Positions 42,357-51,237 of a DNA stretch of 64,000 nt are shown piece by piece. Position 1 is the first letter of the stretch. Each line of letters opens with the position of its first letter. Position numbers and translations under genes: made by a program. The notes under the pieces were generated by a model, which worked only from the letters and a program-made list of their open reading frames with translations, was not told the origin of the DNA and searched no databases. Source of the DNA: Streptomyces sp. CG 926. Its GTDB lineage: Bacteria; Actinomycetota; Actinomycetes; Streptomycetales; Streptomycetaceae. The stretch covers positions 186,001 to 250,000 of the forward strand of contig NZ_QGGZ01000004.1 of assembly GCF_003148825.1 (NCBI RefSeq), written 5' to 3'.

Positions 42357-43004
42357 ATGGACAGCGTGCGGATCGATGGTTCGGACCCCGACGTGGTCGA
42401 CGTGGTGCTGCGCGAGGAGGTCGGGCCGCTCGCGTTCCTCGCCGGGCGTTGGCCCGGGGAGGTCATCGGGTCACTCGCGGCCGGCGCGCTCTACGGCACC
42501 CCGGTCTATGCGGTCATGGCGATGGTCTTCGAGCAGAGTCCCGGCCGGATCTGGGCCGCGGTCGGGATCGCCGCCGCGGTAGGACTCGTCGTCAACACCT
42601 TCGTGATCTTGTACTGGGCCTTCCGGAGCGTGACCCGGCTACGGTTCTCGCCCGCGGCCGCCCCGGACACCATGACCCTCGTCCGGGGGCCCCGCACGGA
42701 CCGGCCGCGGTCGCTCAGCGGCGTACAGCAGATCTGGATCGACCACTCCATCGTCGAGTCGTACAAGGGGGACCGGAAGCCGGTGTCCGCCAAGATCACC
42801 CTGCACGTGCTCCTGAAGAACGGCCGCCCGATCCGGCCCATACCGATCCTCCCGTGGACGACCGACTCCACGCCCCTCCATCAGCAACTGGAACAAGCCC
42901 TCGCACCCACCACCGTCCAGGTGGACCTGGTCGTCGAACGCCGCGTGGAGTCCCCGCCGTGGATGGCCATCGGACACGGCGGCTCGACCGGCGGCGGGGG
43001 CTGA
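42357..43004 (+). CDS. Hypothetical membrane protein with two helices
   Basis: The 215-residue protein has two membrane helices near residues 36-57 (GSLAAGALYGTPVYAVMAMV) and 67-90 (IWAAVGIAAAVGLVVNTFVI). A soluble C-terminal part of about 120 residues follows, including WIDHSIVESYKGDRKPVSAK and HVLLKNGRPIRPIPILPWTT, which looks like a beta-rich domain. No known family was recognised. It ends with a Gly-rich tail. It is a stand-alone gene before a long hairpin. Confidence 0.65.
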   Translation: MDSVRIDGSDPDVVDVVLREEVGPLAFLAGRWPGEVIGSLAAGALYGTPVYAVMAMVFEQSPGRIWAAVGIAAAVGLVVNTFVILYWAFRSVTRLRFSPAAAPDTMTLVRGPRTDRPRSLSGVQQIWIDHSIVESYKGDRKPVSAKITLHVLLKNGRPIRPIPILPWTTDSTPLHQQLEQALAPTTVQVDLVVERRVESPPWMAIGHGGSTGGGG

Positions 43005-43104
43005 CGAGGTCCTGCGCTCCCCTGCCGCACCCGGGGTACGTTCGCGGGTCGGTGCGAACACCTTGCGCACGACCCTCCCGGGCCGGCCCGGCGCAGGGCC
43101 TCCT

Positions 43105-43160
43105 CCCCGCCCCGTAGGACCCGGGAGGAGGCTGCGCCCGACGGGTCCTACGGGGCGGGG
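43105..43160. terminator. 19-bp perfect hairpin overlapping the acyl-CoA dehydrogenase 3' end
   Basis: The arms at 43105-43123 and 43142-43160 are perfectly complementary over 19 bp, with an 18-nt loop. The arm at 43142-43160 includes the stop codon (43148-43150) and the last codons of the minus-strand acyl-CoA dehydrogenase. It probably ends transcription from both sides. Confidence 0.8.
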
Positions 43161-44263
43161 AGTTCCGCGAAGTCCGCCACCAGGCCGCGGTGGTGGCCCG
43201 CCGTGCCGAGGGCCAGGGAGTCGGCCTTGGCCCGCTTGAGGTAGAGGTGGGCCGGGTGTTCCCAGGTCATGCCGATACCGCCGTGCAGTTGTACGCACTC
43301 CTCGGCGGCCCGGACGGCCACGCCCGAGCAGTAGGCCTGGGCCACGGCGACCGTCAGCGGGGCGTCGGGGGCCGAAGTGGCGAGGGCGTCGGCCGCGGCC
43401 CGCGCCGCCGCGCGCGCGGAGGCCACGTCGAGCCAGAGCCGGGCGAGGCGGTGCTTGAGGGCCTGGAAGGAGCCGACGGGGCGGTTGAACTGGTGGCGGC
43501 CCCGGACGTGGCCGACGGTTTCCGTCAGGCACCATTCGGCGAGCCCGAGCTGTTCGGAGGCGAGGAGTCCGGCTCCGGAGAGCAGGGCTCCGGCGACGGC
43601 CGCCCGGGCCGTTCCGAGGTCGGCGAGGCGGGTGCCCGCGGCCGCTTCCAGCGTGACGGTGGCGAGCGGGCGGGTCAGGTCCAGGGCGACGCTCGGGGTC
43701 AGCCGGGCTGCGGCGACCTGGACGGCGTACAGCCCGCTGTCGGCCAGGACCAGCAGGACGTCGGCGGCCACCGCGTCCGCCACGGAGGTGATCGTGCCGG
43801 TCAGGATGCCGTCCCCGAGGTCCCGGACGGGGGCCGGGAGCGGCGCGCCGGGAGCCAGGGTCAGCGGCACCGCCGGGACGCAGACCGTGCTGCCCGAGGC
43901 CAGCTCCCGTAGCAGCGCGGTGGCTTCCGTGGTGTCGCAGCCGAGCAGGATCTCCGTGGCGAGCACGGCGCTCGTCAGGTAGGGCACGGGCGCCACGGCG
44001 CGGCCCAGCTCCTCCAGGACCACGGCCGCCTCGCGGTGGCTCGCGCCCTGCCCGCCGAGCTTCTCGGGTACGAGGAGCCCGGCCGCGCCGATCCCGGCGG
44101 CGAGCGTGTGCCAGAGCGCCGGGTCGTGCGGCCGGCCGGTCTCGGCCCGGTCGAGGACGCTCTTCGCGTCGCAGCGGTCGGCGAGGAGGGCGCGTACGGT
44201 GGAGCGGAGCTCCTCCTCGGCCTCGGAGTAGAGCAGGTCGGTCGGTGCCGCCGCGGTGGTCAT
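43148..44263 (-). CDS. Acyl-CoA dehydrogenase (small FadE-type subunit)
   Basis: The 371-residue flavoprotein has the acyl-CoA dehydrogenase layout of an N-terminal helical domain, a middle beta domain and a C-terminal helical domain with FNRPVGSFQALKHRLARLWL and VQLHGGIGMTWEHPAHLYLK. It lacks the usual catalytic Glu near YGGIGM; the region reads GGIGMTWEHP, as in many dehydrogenases. Paired, divergent FadE subunits often form alpha2-beta2 enzymes for steroid or branched acyl-CoA oxidation. The gene overlaps the upstream dehydrogenase by 4 bp, so they are probably partners. Confidence 0.88.
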   Translation of the reverse strand: MTTAAAPTDLLYSEAEEELRSTVRALLADRCDAKSVLDRAETGRPHDPALWHTLAAGIGAAGLLVPEKLGGQGASHREAAVVLEELGRAVAPVPYLTSAVLATEILLGCDTTEATALLRELASGSTVCVPAVPLTLAPGAPLPAPVRDLGDGILTGTITSVADAVAADVLLVLADSGLYAVQVAAARLTPSVALDLTRPLATVTLEAAAGTRLADLGTARAAVAGALLSGAGLLASEQLGLAEWCLTETVGHVRGRHQFNRPVGSFQALKHRLARLWLDVASARAAARAAADALATSAPDAPLTVAVAQAYCSGVAVRAAEECVQLHGGIGMTWEHPAHLYLKRAKADSLALGTAGHHRGLVADFAELPAP

Positions 44264-45453
44264 CGGCTCAGGTCCTTCCAGGCGAGGTCCTTGTCGTCGC
44301 GCGGCTCGGGGGGCAGGCCGAGGACGCGTTCGGCGACGATATTGAGGAGGATTTCGCTGGTGCCGCCCTCGATGCTGTTGCCCTTGGCGCGCAGGTAGCG
44401 GTAGCCGGCCTCGCGGCCGGTGAAGTCGACGCCTTCGGGCCGGCGCATGGTCCAGTCGTCGTACAGGAGTCCTTCCTCCGCGAGGAGTTCGACCTCCAGT
44501 CCGCTGATCTCCTGGTTGAGTCGGGCGAAGGTGAGCTTCATGCCGGATCCCTCGGGGCCGGGCTGTCCGGCGACGAGCTGCTGGCGCAGCCGTTCTCCGG
44601 TGAGGCGGGCGACCTCGGCCTCGACCCACAGTTCCAGCAGCCGCTGGTGGAGGGCGTGGGTACGCAGTTCGGGGCGTTCGCGCCAGGCGGCGGCGACGGG
44701 GGCGATCATGCCGCCCTCGCGCGGGATGCGCATGCCGCCGATGGAGACCCGTTCGTTCATCAGGGTGGTGCGGGCGACCGCCCAGCCTTGGCCGACGGCG
44801 CCGAGGCGGTGGGAGTCGGGGATGCGGACGCCGGTGAGGAAGACCTCGTTGAACTCGGCCTCGCCGGTGATCTGGCGCAGCGGCCGGACCTCGACGCCCG
44901 GGGCGTGCATGTCGCAGAGGAAGTAGGTGATGCCCTGGTGCTTGGGCAGCGCGGGGTCGCTGCGGGCGATCAGGATGGCCCAGCGGGCGGTGTGCGCGCT
45001 GGAGGTCCATACCTTCTGTCCGTCGACGATCCAGTCGCCGGAGCCGTTCTCGCGGACCGCGCGGGTGCCGAGCGCGGCGAGGTCGGAGCCGGCGCCGGGC
45101 TCGCTGAAGAGCTGGCACCAGACCTCTTCGCCGGTCCACAGGGGGCGCAGGAAGCGCTGCTTCTGCTCGTCGGTGCCGTACGCGAGGATCGTGGGGGCGG
45201 CCATGCCGAGGCCGATGCCGATGCGGCGCGGGTCGTTGTCGGGGGCGCCGGCGGCCTCCAGTTCGGCGTCGACGACGACCTGCAGGGAGCGGGGCGCGCC
45301 GAGGCCACCGAGGCCCTCGGGGTAGTGGACCCAGGCGAGTCCGGCGTCGAAGCGGGCGCGCAGGAAGTCGCCGCGGTCGGTGTCGGCGGGCGGGTGCGCG
45401 GCGAGCAGGTCCCGGACGCGTGCGCGCAGGTGCTCGGCGGTGATCGCGGTCAT
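44260..45453 (-). CDS. Acyl-CoA dehydrogenase (large FadE-type subunit)
   Basis: The 397-residue protein has the FAD-binding strand WCQLFSEPGAGSDLAALGTR, the WIVDGQKVWTSSAHTARWAI segment and the C-terminal GNSIEGGTSEILLNIVAERV. These are typical of the acyl-CoA dehydrogenase fold. It lies between a quinone oxidoreductase and a second dehydrogenase with ATGA overlaps at both ends, indicating one coupled operon. A heteromeric enzyme with the next gene is inferred. The substrate is unknown. Confidence 0.92.
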   Translation of the reverse strand: MTAITAEHLRARVRDLLAAHPPADTDRGDFLRARFDAGLAWVHYPEGLGGLGAPRSLQVVVDAELEAAGAPDNDPRRIGIGLGMAAPTILAYGTDEQKQRFLRPLWTGEEVWCQLFSEPGAGSDLAALGTRAVRENGSGDWIVDGQKVWTSSAHTARWAILIARSDPALPKHQGITYFLCDMHAPGVEVRPLRQITGEAEFNEVFLTGVRIPDSHRLGAVGQGWAVARTTLMNERVSIGGMRIPREGGMIAPVAAAWRERPELRTHALHQRLLELWVEAEVARLTGERLRQQLVAGQPGPEGSGMKLTFARLNQEISGLEVELLAEEGLLYDDWTMRRPEGVDFTGREAGYRYLRAKGNSIEGGTSEILLNIVAERVLGLPPEPRDDKDLAWKDLSR

Positions 45454-46427
45454 CGGGGCCCACCCGACTGCCGGGGCATGGCCAGGACGACCCGGCCGGT
45501 GGTGGTGCCGTCGGCGAGGCGCTGTACGGCGTCGGCGACGGCGGGGAGTGCGACGACTTCGCTGATCAGGGGTTTGATCGCGCCTTCCGCGGCGAGGCGG
45601 GTGAGCTCGGTGTGGCAGGCGAGGATCGCGGCCGGGTCCTTGGCCGCGTACAGGCCCCAGTGGAGGCCGAGGATCGAGTAGTTCTTGACGAGGGCGTGGT
45701 TGAGGGCGGGGGTGGGGATGGCGCCGCTCGCGAAACCGACGACGACGATGCGGCCCTCGAAGGCCACGCACTTGGCGGAGGCGGTGTACGAATCTCCGCC
45801 GACGGGGTCGTAGACCACGTCGGCCCCGCGCCCGCCGGTGAACTCCTTCACGCGGGAGACGACGTCCTCGGTCGTCCGGTCGATCACCAGGTCGCAGCCG
45901 AGTTCCTCCGCTGTGGACACCTTGGCCTTGCCTCCGACGACCCCGATGACGGTGGCGCCCGCGGCCTTGCCGAGCTGGACGGCGGCGCTGCCGACCCCGC
46001 CGGCGGCGGCGTGCACGAGGAGGGTCTCGCCGGGCTGGAGGCGCGCCCTGCGGTGCAGGCCGAACCAGCCGGTCTGGTAGCCGATGTGCAGGGCGGCGGC
46101 CTCGGCGTCGTTCAGGCTCTCGGGGGCCGGCAGCAGGGCGCGCTCGGACGCGATCACGTACTCGGCGAAGCCGCCGTGGGGCAGGCTCGGGTTGGCGATG
46201 ACGCGGCGGCCGTCGTCGGTGAGGCCGCAGATCTCGACGCCGGGGGTGAAGGGCAGCGGCGGGCGGATCTGGTACTGGCCGCGGACGAGCAGCGCGTCGG
46301 GGAAGTTGAGGTTCGCCGCGAGCACCCGCAGCCGTACCTCACCCTCGCCCGGGACCGGTTCGGGAATCTCTTCGAGGCGCAGGGCCTCTCGGGGTTCGCC
46401 GGGGGTATGTACTCGCCATGCCTGCAT
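45450..46427 (-). CDS. Zinc-independent quinone oxidoreductase (MDR family)
   Basis: The 325-residue medium-chain reductase has ANLNFPDALLVRGQYQIRPP in the N-terminal domain, the NADPH motif VHAAAGGVGSAAVQLGKAAG, and ADVVYDPVGGDSYTASAKCV in the middle. It lacks the zinc Cys ligands, so it reduces quinones or enones with NADPH. It is the first gene of a three-gene operon with two acyl-CoA dehydrogenases and may act on an enoyl substrate. A TetR-like operator lies 48 bp upstream. Confidence 0.92.
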   Translation of the reverse strand: MQAWRVHTPGEPREALRLEEIPEPVPGEGEVRLRVLAANLNFPDALLVRGQYQIRPPLPFTPGVEICGLTDDGRRVIANPSLPHGGFAEYVIASERALLPAPESLNDAEAAALHIGYQTGWFGLHRRARLQPGETLLVHAAAGGVGSAAVQLGKAAGATVIGVVGGKAKVSTAEELGCDLVIDRTTEDVVSRVKEFTGGRGADVVYDPVGGDSYTASAKCVAFEGRIVVVGFASGAIPTPALNHALVKNYSILGLHWGLYAAKDPAAILACHTELTRLAAEGAIKPLISEVVALPAVADAVQRLADGTTTGRVVLAMPRQSGGPR

Positions 46428-46474
46428 CCGGGGCCTCCAGCCGCCGTCGATGAACCACGCTCCGCGCGCATACT

Positions 46475-46486
46475 AAGCGGTCGCTT
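46475..46486. promoter_or_regulatory. TetR-like operator upstream of the oxidoreductase/acyl-CoA dehydrogenase operon
   Basis: AAGCG-GT-CGCTT, extended by CT and GC on the sides, is a perfect inverted repeat like those bound by FadR/KstR-type TetR repressors near acyl-CoA dehydrogenase genes. It is placed 48 bp before the operon start. No TetR gene is in the window. Confidence 0.45.
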
Positions 46487-46639
46487 GCCCATCTGTGAAC
46501 CGCTCGCCAGGGTGGAGAACCGTACGGTCCGGATCAACACGCGTCATTCAGGCCACATCCGCTTCAAGATCAGGCAACATGTGGCGTGCACGTGTCATGA
46601 CTCAACGGGGAACAGCACCTGTCCAGGGGGGACCACCAC

Positions 46640-47758
46640 ATGAGAAGAAGCATGTCCGCGGCCGGAGCCGCCATCGTCGTGGCCGGCCTGATCACCGCGG
46701 CCGGCCCGGCCGCGGCGGCCGACGCGAAGTGCACACCGAAGATCCAGGTACTGGGCTCGATCGGCGACGAGTCGTACGCGCGCGACATGCCGCCCAGCCA
46801 AGGGGTCTTCGACCTCGGGACGGGCGACCTCGCCGTCGGCGTCTCGGGCTACAAGCCCGTCTACTGGACCGGCGCCACCGTGCACCGGGTCCCGCTGACC
46901 GACCCGAGCCGCACGGGGCAGGTGCTCGCCGTCAACGCGCACGGCCTGATGGTGGGCGTCCTGCACGCCTTCGGGGGCGCCTCGCCCCTGTTCACGTACC
47001 AGGCGGGTGCCGCGTCGATCACCCTGCTGCCGGACAGTGACGGCTCCTACCTGGAGGCCGACATCAACGACGCCGGATTCGTGGTCTCCCGCGCCGACGG
47101 CGGCACCGGCGCCGTCTGGAAGGACGGGCAGAAGGTCCGCGAGCTGCCCGTCCCGGCCGACGCCGGTCCGCAGACCTGGATCACGATGGTCACCGGCATC
47201 AACAACCAGGGCGACATCCTCGGCATGGCGACGCAGGACTACGAGGTCCCCGAGACCGGCGAGCACCTTGAGGGCACCCACCCGGTGCTGTGGCCGGGGG
47301 ACGGCACGCCCGCCCGGCTGCTGGCTCCCGCCGGGAACGACAGCTACGTCCAGGACATCGACGAGAGCCGTCGGGTCGTCGGCTACGACTGGGCCGGACC
47401 GTGGCACGAGTACACCCCCGTGATCTGGGAGCCCCCGCTCACCGGCCCCGTCACCTCTCCCGGGGGCCTGAGCACGCACCCGTACGCCACGTTCGAGGCG
47501 ATCAGCGCGCACACGAACCTCACCGTCGGCACGGCCAAGTTCCACCCGGAGCAGATGACCCTGCCGGACCAGGCGCTGCTGCGGTCCGGTTCCGGCCCGG
47601 TCAAGGCCCTGCCGCGGCTGGCCGCGGGCGGGGCGAGCACGGCGGACGCGGTCTCGGACACCGGCCGGGTCGGTGGGTCGGCCGTGAACGCGAAGGGCAA
47701 GCTCAAGCCGGTGATCTGGACCTGCGCGACCAAGCAGGCCTACAACCCGGGGAGCTGA
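46640..47758 (+). CDS. Secreted beta-propeller-like (HAF-repeat) protein
   Basis: The 372-residue protein has a signal peptide (MRRSMSAAGAAIVVAGLITA with cleavage near AAAADAKC). The mature part repeats short segments such as VNAHGLMVGVLHAFGG, DINDAGFVVSRADGG and GINNQGDILGMATQDY, followed by IDESRRVVGYDWAGP. These fit the HAF-type extracellular repeat propeller. No enzyme motif is seen. It starts at an ATG at 46640 after a GGGGGG tract. Two Cys may form a disulphide. Confidence 0.8.
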   Translation: MRRSMSAAGAAIVVAGLITAAGPAAAADAKCTPKIQVLGSIGDESYARDMPPSQGVFDLGTGDLAVGVSGYKPVYWTGATVHRVPLTDPSRTGQVLAVNAHGLMVGVLHAFGGASPLFTYQAGAASITLLPDSDGSYLEADINDAGFVVSRADGGTGAVWKDGQKVRELPVPADAGPQTWITMVTGINNQGDILGMATQDYEVPETGEHLEGTHPVLWPGDGTPARLLAPAGNDSYVQDIDESRRVVGYDWAGPWHEYTPVIWEPPLTGPVTSPGGLSTHPYATFEAISAHTNLTVGTAKFHPEQMTLPDQALLRSGSGPVKALPRLAAGGASTADAVSDTGRVGGSAVNAKGKLKPVIWTCATKQAYNPGS

Positions 47759-47822
47759 CCCCGTAGCGGCCGGGCACGCGCCGGGGATGGCGATCTGAGC
47801 GCCGACACGCTATCGATGCCCC

Positions 47823-48728
47823 ATGACGGACGAGATCCGGCGCGGGCTGCCCGTGCCACCGGCGCTCGGCGCCGCCGCCCTGCCTCCCGGGACCTACGCG
47901 GGGCAGGTGGTCCTGGTGACCGGCGGCGGCACCGGGCTGGGCAAGGCCATCGCCACCGAGTTCGCCCGGCTCGGCGCCGATCTGGTGATCGCGAGCCGGC
48001 GCGCCGAGCAGCTCAAGGCGGCTCGGGAGGAGTTGGCGGCCGTCCCCGGCGCGGGCCGGGTGACGGCCGCCGTCTGCGACATCCGGGATCCGGAGCGGGT
48101 CGCCGATGTGTTCGACGCGGCGCAGGCGGCCTTCGGCCTGCCGGACGTGCTGATCAACAACGCGGCCGCGAACTTCCCCTCCCCCGCGGAGGACCTCTCG
48201 CCCAACGCCTGGCGGGCGGTGGTCGACATCACGCTGACGGGCACCTGGTTCATGACCCGTGAGTTCGGCCGCCGCCACCTTGCCGCGGGTACCGGCGGCT
48301 CGATCGTGAACATCGGCGCCTCGTACGCCTGGACGGGCGGACCGGGCTTCGCCCACAGCGCCGCGGCCAAGGCCGGGGTGAAGAGCCTGGTGGAGACGCT
48401 CGCCGTCGAGTGGGGCCCGTACGGCATCCAGATCAACGGGCTCGTCCCCGGACTGTTCCCGCACGCCGACATGACCGAGGACGTCCGGGGCGGCCTGGAT
48501 CGTGCCGCGCCCGACGCGAAGGACGCCCGGCAGCCCGCCCTGCGGGTCGGCGCGCCGCGTGAACTGGGCTGGGCCGCCACCTTCCTGGCCTCGCCGTACG
48601 CCCGGTTCGTGACCGGGCACACCCTGGTGGTGGACGGGGCGAACTGGCAGCGACGGTCGGTGGTCAACCCTGAGGTGGTCCCGGTCCGCACCCAGCTGGG
48701 CCGCGGCCCGTTCGACCCGTCCCCCTGA
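47823..48728 (+). CDS. 2,4-dienoyl-CoA-reductase-like short-chain dehydrogenase
   Basis: The 301-residue SDR has the cofactor motif VTGGGTGLGKAIATEFARLG, NNAAANFPSPAEDLS and GAS in the middle, then AHSAAAKAGVKSLVETLAVE. The classical YxxxK Tyr is replaced: the residue four before Lys is Ser. That substitution matches the dienoyl-CoA reductase subfamily, where another Tyr can serve. With the nearby acyl-CoA dehydrogenases and enoyl-CoA hydratase it fits unsaturated fatty-acyl-CoA breakdown. Confidence 0.87.
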   Translation: MTDEIRRGLPVPPALGAAALPPGTYAGQVVLVTGGGTGLGKAIATEFARLGADLVIASRRAEQLKAAREELAAVPGAGRVTAAVCDIRDPERVADVFDAAQAAFGLPDVLINNAAANFPSPAEDLSPNAWRAVVDITLTGTWFMTREFGRRHLAAGTGGSIVNIGASYAWTGGPGFAHSAAAKAGVKSLVETLAVEWGPYGIQINGLVPGLFPHADMTEDVRGGLDRAAPDAKDARQPALRVGAPRELGWAATFLASPYARFVTGHTLVVDGANWQRRSVVNPEVVPVRTQLGRGPFDPSP

Positions 48729-48764
48729 ACACCGGTTGTCGGTGGTCGGTGCGAGGATCGGGGC

Positions 48765-49565
48765 ATGTCTCTCGCCGAACTGACTCTTGACCGCTGGCGT
48801 TCGCTCGACCTGGCCGCCGCCGGGGGCCTCGCCCACGAGGCCGCCGCGCAGGTGGGCGGTCGGGTGGTGCTGCTCGACGTCGTCGAGCACCTCGGCGGGC
48901 CGCTGCACCGCGTGCGCATCGAGCGCGAGGGGCGGGAGTTCGCCCTCGTACCCGGCGGGAGCGTGCGGCTGGGGTTCGACCTGGACGCCTGGGAGCCGAC
49001 GGCCGCGCAGAGCGCCGACTACGCGCAGAGCGCCGAGGAGGAGTACGGGTACGGGCATCCCGACCTGAAGTCCTATCTCGCCGAGGTGCTCAGCCCGCCG
49101 CGCACCGCGACGCTCGCGACCGTGCTCATGGCCGTGGAGGACGAGGCCCTGACCGAGCCCGCGGCCGACATGCCGGCCGCCCTCGCGGCCCACGGGCTGC
49201 GGATACCCGGCGCCGACGAGTGGGAGCATGCGTGCGGGGCCGGGGCCGGCACCCTCTTCCGATGGGGGAACGACTGCCCCTTGGACGAGCCGTCCTACGG
49301 CAGCGGCGGCGTGCGCCACCGACCGAACGCCTTCGGCCTGCACATCGCCTACGACAGCTACAGCACGGAGTTGAGCGGCGACCCGAGCGCGGTGCACGGT
49401 GGTGACGGCGGCGAGGCCGTCTGCGGCGGATACGGGGACCTGCTCGGGTGGCTGCCGCTGGCCACCGCCAACCGCAACCCGTACGCGGCCGAGTTCACCT
49501 ACGGCCCGACCGGCGAGGGCATGTACGCGGAGTTCTCGACCCGGCCCGTGCTCAGCCTCCGCTGA
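48765..49565 (+). CDS. SUMF1/FGE-like protein with degenerate C-terminal fold
   Basis: The 266-residue protein starts at an ATG at 48765. The C-terminal half shows RIPGADEWEHACGAGAGTLF, then RWGNDCPLDEPSY and GLHIAYDSYS, like the formylglycine-generating-enzyme fold that also occurs in non-catalytic proteins. The active Cys pair typical of true FGE is not clear. The N-terminal half is acidic and helical with AAAQVGGRVVLLDVVEHLGG. It overlaps the enoyl-CoA hydratase gene (convergent) by 14 bp. Its function is unknown. Confidence 0.72.
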   Translation: MSLAELTLDRWRSLDLAAAGGLAHEAAAQVGGRVVLLDVVEHLGGPLHRVRIEREGREFALVPGGSVRLGFDLDAWEPTAAQSADYAQSAEEEYGYGHPDLKSYLAEVLSPPRTATLATVLMAVEDEALTEPAADMPAALAAHGLRIPGADEWEHACGAGAGTLFRWGNDCPLDEPSYGSGGVRHRPNAFGLHIAYDSYSTELSGDPSAVHGGDGGEAVCGGYGDLLGWLPLATANRNPYAAEFTYGPTGEGMYAEFSTRPVLSLR

Positions 49566-50385
49566 AGTTCGGGGGCCTGCGGGCCGCCTTGGCGGTGTAG
49601 CCCTCGCGGCAGTCCTCCGAGGTGAGGGTGAGGGCCGCGGTCATCGCCACGCGGTCGAGGGCCGCCGGAAGGGCGGCATCGGCGTAGCCGTCGATCGCGC
49701 GCTTGATGCCCTGGACGGCGAGCGGCGCGTTGGCGGCGATCTCCCGCGCCACGGCGCGGGAGGTGGCCTCCAGGTCCTCGCCGGGGACGAGCAGCTGGAC
49801 CAGGTGGAGTCGGTGCGCCGTAGCGGCGTCGATGCGCCGGCCCGTCAAGGCCAGGTACTTGGCCCAGCCCGCACCCGCCTCGCGGGCGATGCGCAGGTCG
49901 CCGCCCGCGTCCACCGCCACGCCCAGCCCGGCTTCCGGCAGGGCGAAGACGGTGTCCTCGGCCGCCACCCGTATGTCGGCCATCAGCGCCAGCTCGAAGC
50001 CGAAGCCGAGGCAGTAGCCCTGGACGGCGGCCACCACCGGTTGCGGGAGCCGCGCGAACACCGCGAACCGCTCGTGCACCCAGCGGATGCCCTCGTAGTA
50101 GTTGCGGGTGCGCTCGGCCGGGGAGCCGCCCGTGACGGCGCCGCCCGGTGCGGTCACGTCGATGCCCGCGCAGAAGGCCCGGCCCTCGGCCCGCAGCAGC
50201 ACCGCCCGGACGGACGCGTCGAAGCGGATCCGGTCCGCGAGCAGGCCGAGCTGGCGGGTGGACTCCCAGCTCCAGCCGTTGAGCTTGTCCGGGCGGCACA
50301 GGGTGAGGACGGCGAGGCCGTCCTCGACCTCCAGCCGGATCCGTTCCTCGTCCTCCGCGATCTCCGTGGAGATGGTGTCGATCAC
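49552..50385 (-). CDS. Enoyl-CoA hydratase/isomerase family protein
   Basis: The 277-residue crotonase-fold protein has GRAFCAGIDVTAPGG with the oxyanion loop, YCLGFGFELALMADIRVAAE and PEAGLGVAVDAGGDLRI, then the C-terminal helix region. It would hydrate or isomerise an enoyl-CoA; the catalytic Glu pattern is not clear and a dienoyl-CoA isomerase role is possible. The GTG at 50385 is preferred because the upstream GTG lies on the ribosome site. A palindrome 43 bp before the start may be its operator. Confidence 0.88.
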   Translation of the reverse strand: MIDTISTEIAEDEERIRLEVEDGLAVLTLCRPDKLNGWSWESTRQLGLLADRIRFDASVRAVLLRAEGRAFCAGIDVTAPGGAVTGGSPAERTRNYYEGIRWVHERFAVFARLPQPVVAAVQGYCLGFGFELALMADIRVAAEDTVFALPEAGLGVAVDAGGDLRIAREAGAGWAKYLALTGRRIDAATAHRLHLVQLLVPGEDLEATSRAVAREIAANAPLAVQGIKRAIDGYADAALPAALDRVAMTAALTLTSEDCREGYTAKAARRPPNFSGG

Positions 50386-50427
50386 CGTGTCCCGCACCTC
50401 CGCCCCGATGCCTGACGACCCGTCGAA

Positions 50428-50442
50428 CTGACGGATCGTCAG
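50428..50442. promoter_or_regulatory. Candidate operator upstream of the enoyl-CoA hydratase gene
   Basis: CTGACG-GAT-CGTCAG is a perfect 15-bp inverted repeat with a 3-bp centre. It lies in the 72-bp gap before the hydratase start and after the PIG-L gene stop, so it probably controls the hydratase gene. Confidence 0.5.
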
Positions 50443-50457
50443 ACTAGGGGCGGCCGG

Positions 50458-51219
50458 TCAGCGGGGGAAGACCTCGAACGCCACGGCGGGACGCCCGCCG
50501 AACCGGGCCGCGGCCTGCTGGGCGTTGCCGGTGAGGAAGGTACGCACGTACTCCTGCGGGTCCTGGTCCGTGAGCACCTCGATGTACGCCTTGTGCTCCA
50601 GCAGGGACTTGATCGAACGCTCCAGCCCGGGACCGGCGTCGACCGCGTGCGTCGGGGTCGCGGACCCGGCCACCGCGACCCAGCGCACGCCGTTCCAGGG
50701 CTCCAGGCCCTGCTCGATCAGCTCGGGGAAGATCCAGCGGTTGCCGGCGTCACCCGCCGCGTCCAGCACGGCCCGGCCGACGGCCTTGTGGTCGGGGGTG
50801 TTCCAGTAGCCGCCGCCCTGCGCGCCGCCCCACGTGTCACGGTGGTTGAGGGTGACGATCAGCTCGGGCCGGTGTCGCCTGATGGCGGCGGCGATGTCCC
50901 GGCGCAGGTCGAGGCCGTACTCGACGACGCCGTCGCGGTAGTCCAGGAACTCCACCTCGGACACCCCGACGACCGCGGCACTCGCCCGCTGCTCCGCTTC
51001 GCGCAGCGGGCCGCAGGTGGTGGGGGCGATGCTGTCGATGCCCGCCTCGCCGCGTGTGGCGAGGAGGTAGACGAACTCCCGGCCCCCGTCCGTCCAGTGC
51101 GCGATGGCCGCGGCGCACCCGTACTCCAGGTCGTCGGGGTGCGCGACGACCGCGAGGGCACGTGTCCAGTCGGTGGGCATGGGCTGCAAGGCGGGCTGCT
51201 GATCAGGCTGTTCGGTCAT
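50458..51219 (-). CDS. PIG-L family GlcNAc-type deacetylase
   Basis: The 253-residue protein has the zinc motif VVAHPDDLEYG (AHPDD at 26-30), the DYRDGVVEYGLDLRR region, and NHRDTWGGAQGGGYWNTPDH with the third zinc His near 155. This is the LmbE/PIG-L fold that deacetylates GlcNAc-containing small molecules, such as mycothiol precursors or antibiotic sugars. The gene overlaps no other gene and diverges from the MBL-fold gene. It starts at an ATG at 51219. Confidence 0.9.
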   Translation of the reverse strand: MTEQPDQQPALQPMPTDWTRALAVVAHPDDLEYGCAAAIAHWTDGGREFVYLLATRGEAGIDSIAPTTCGPLREAEQRASAAVVGVSEVEFLDYRDGVVEYGLDLRRDIAAAIRRHRPELIVTLNHRDTWGGAQGGGYWNTPDHKAVGRAVLDAAGDAGNRWIFPELIEQGLEPWNGVRWVAVAGSATPTHAVDAGPGLERSIKSLLEHKAYIEVLTDQDPQEYVRTFLTGNAQQAAARFGGRPAVAFEVFPR

Positions 51220-51237
51220 GTCTCGCACAATAGGCGA

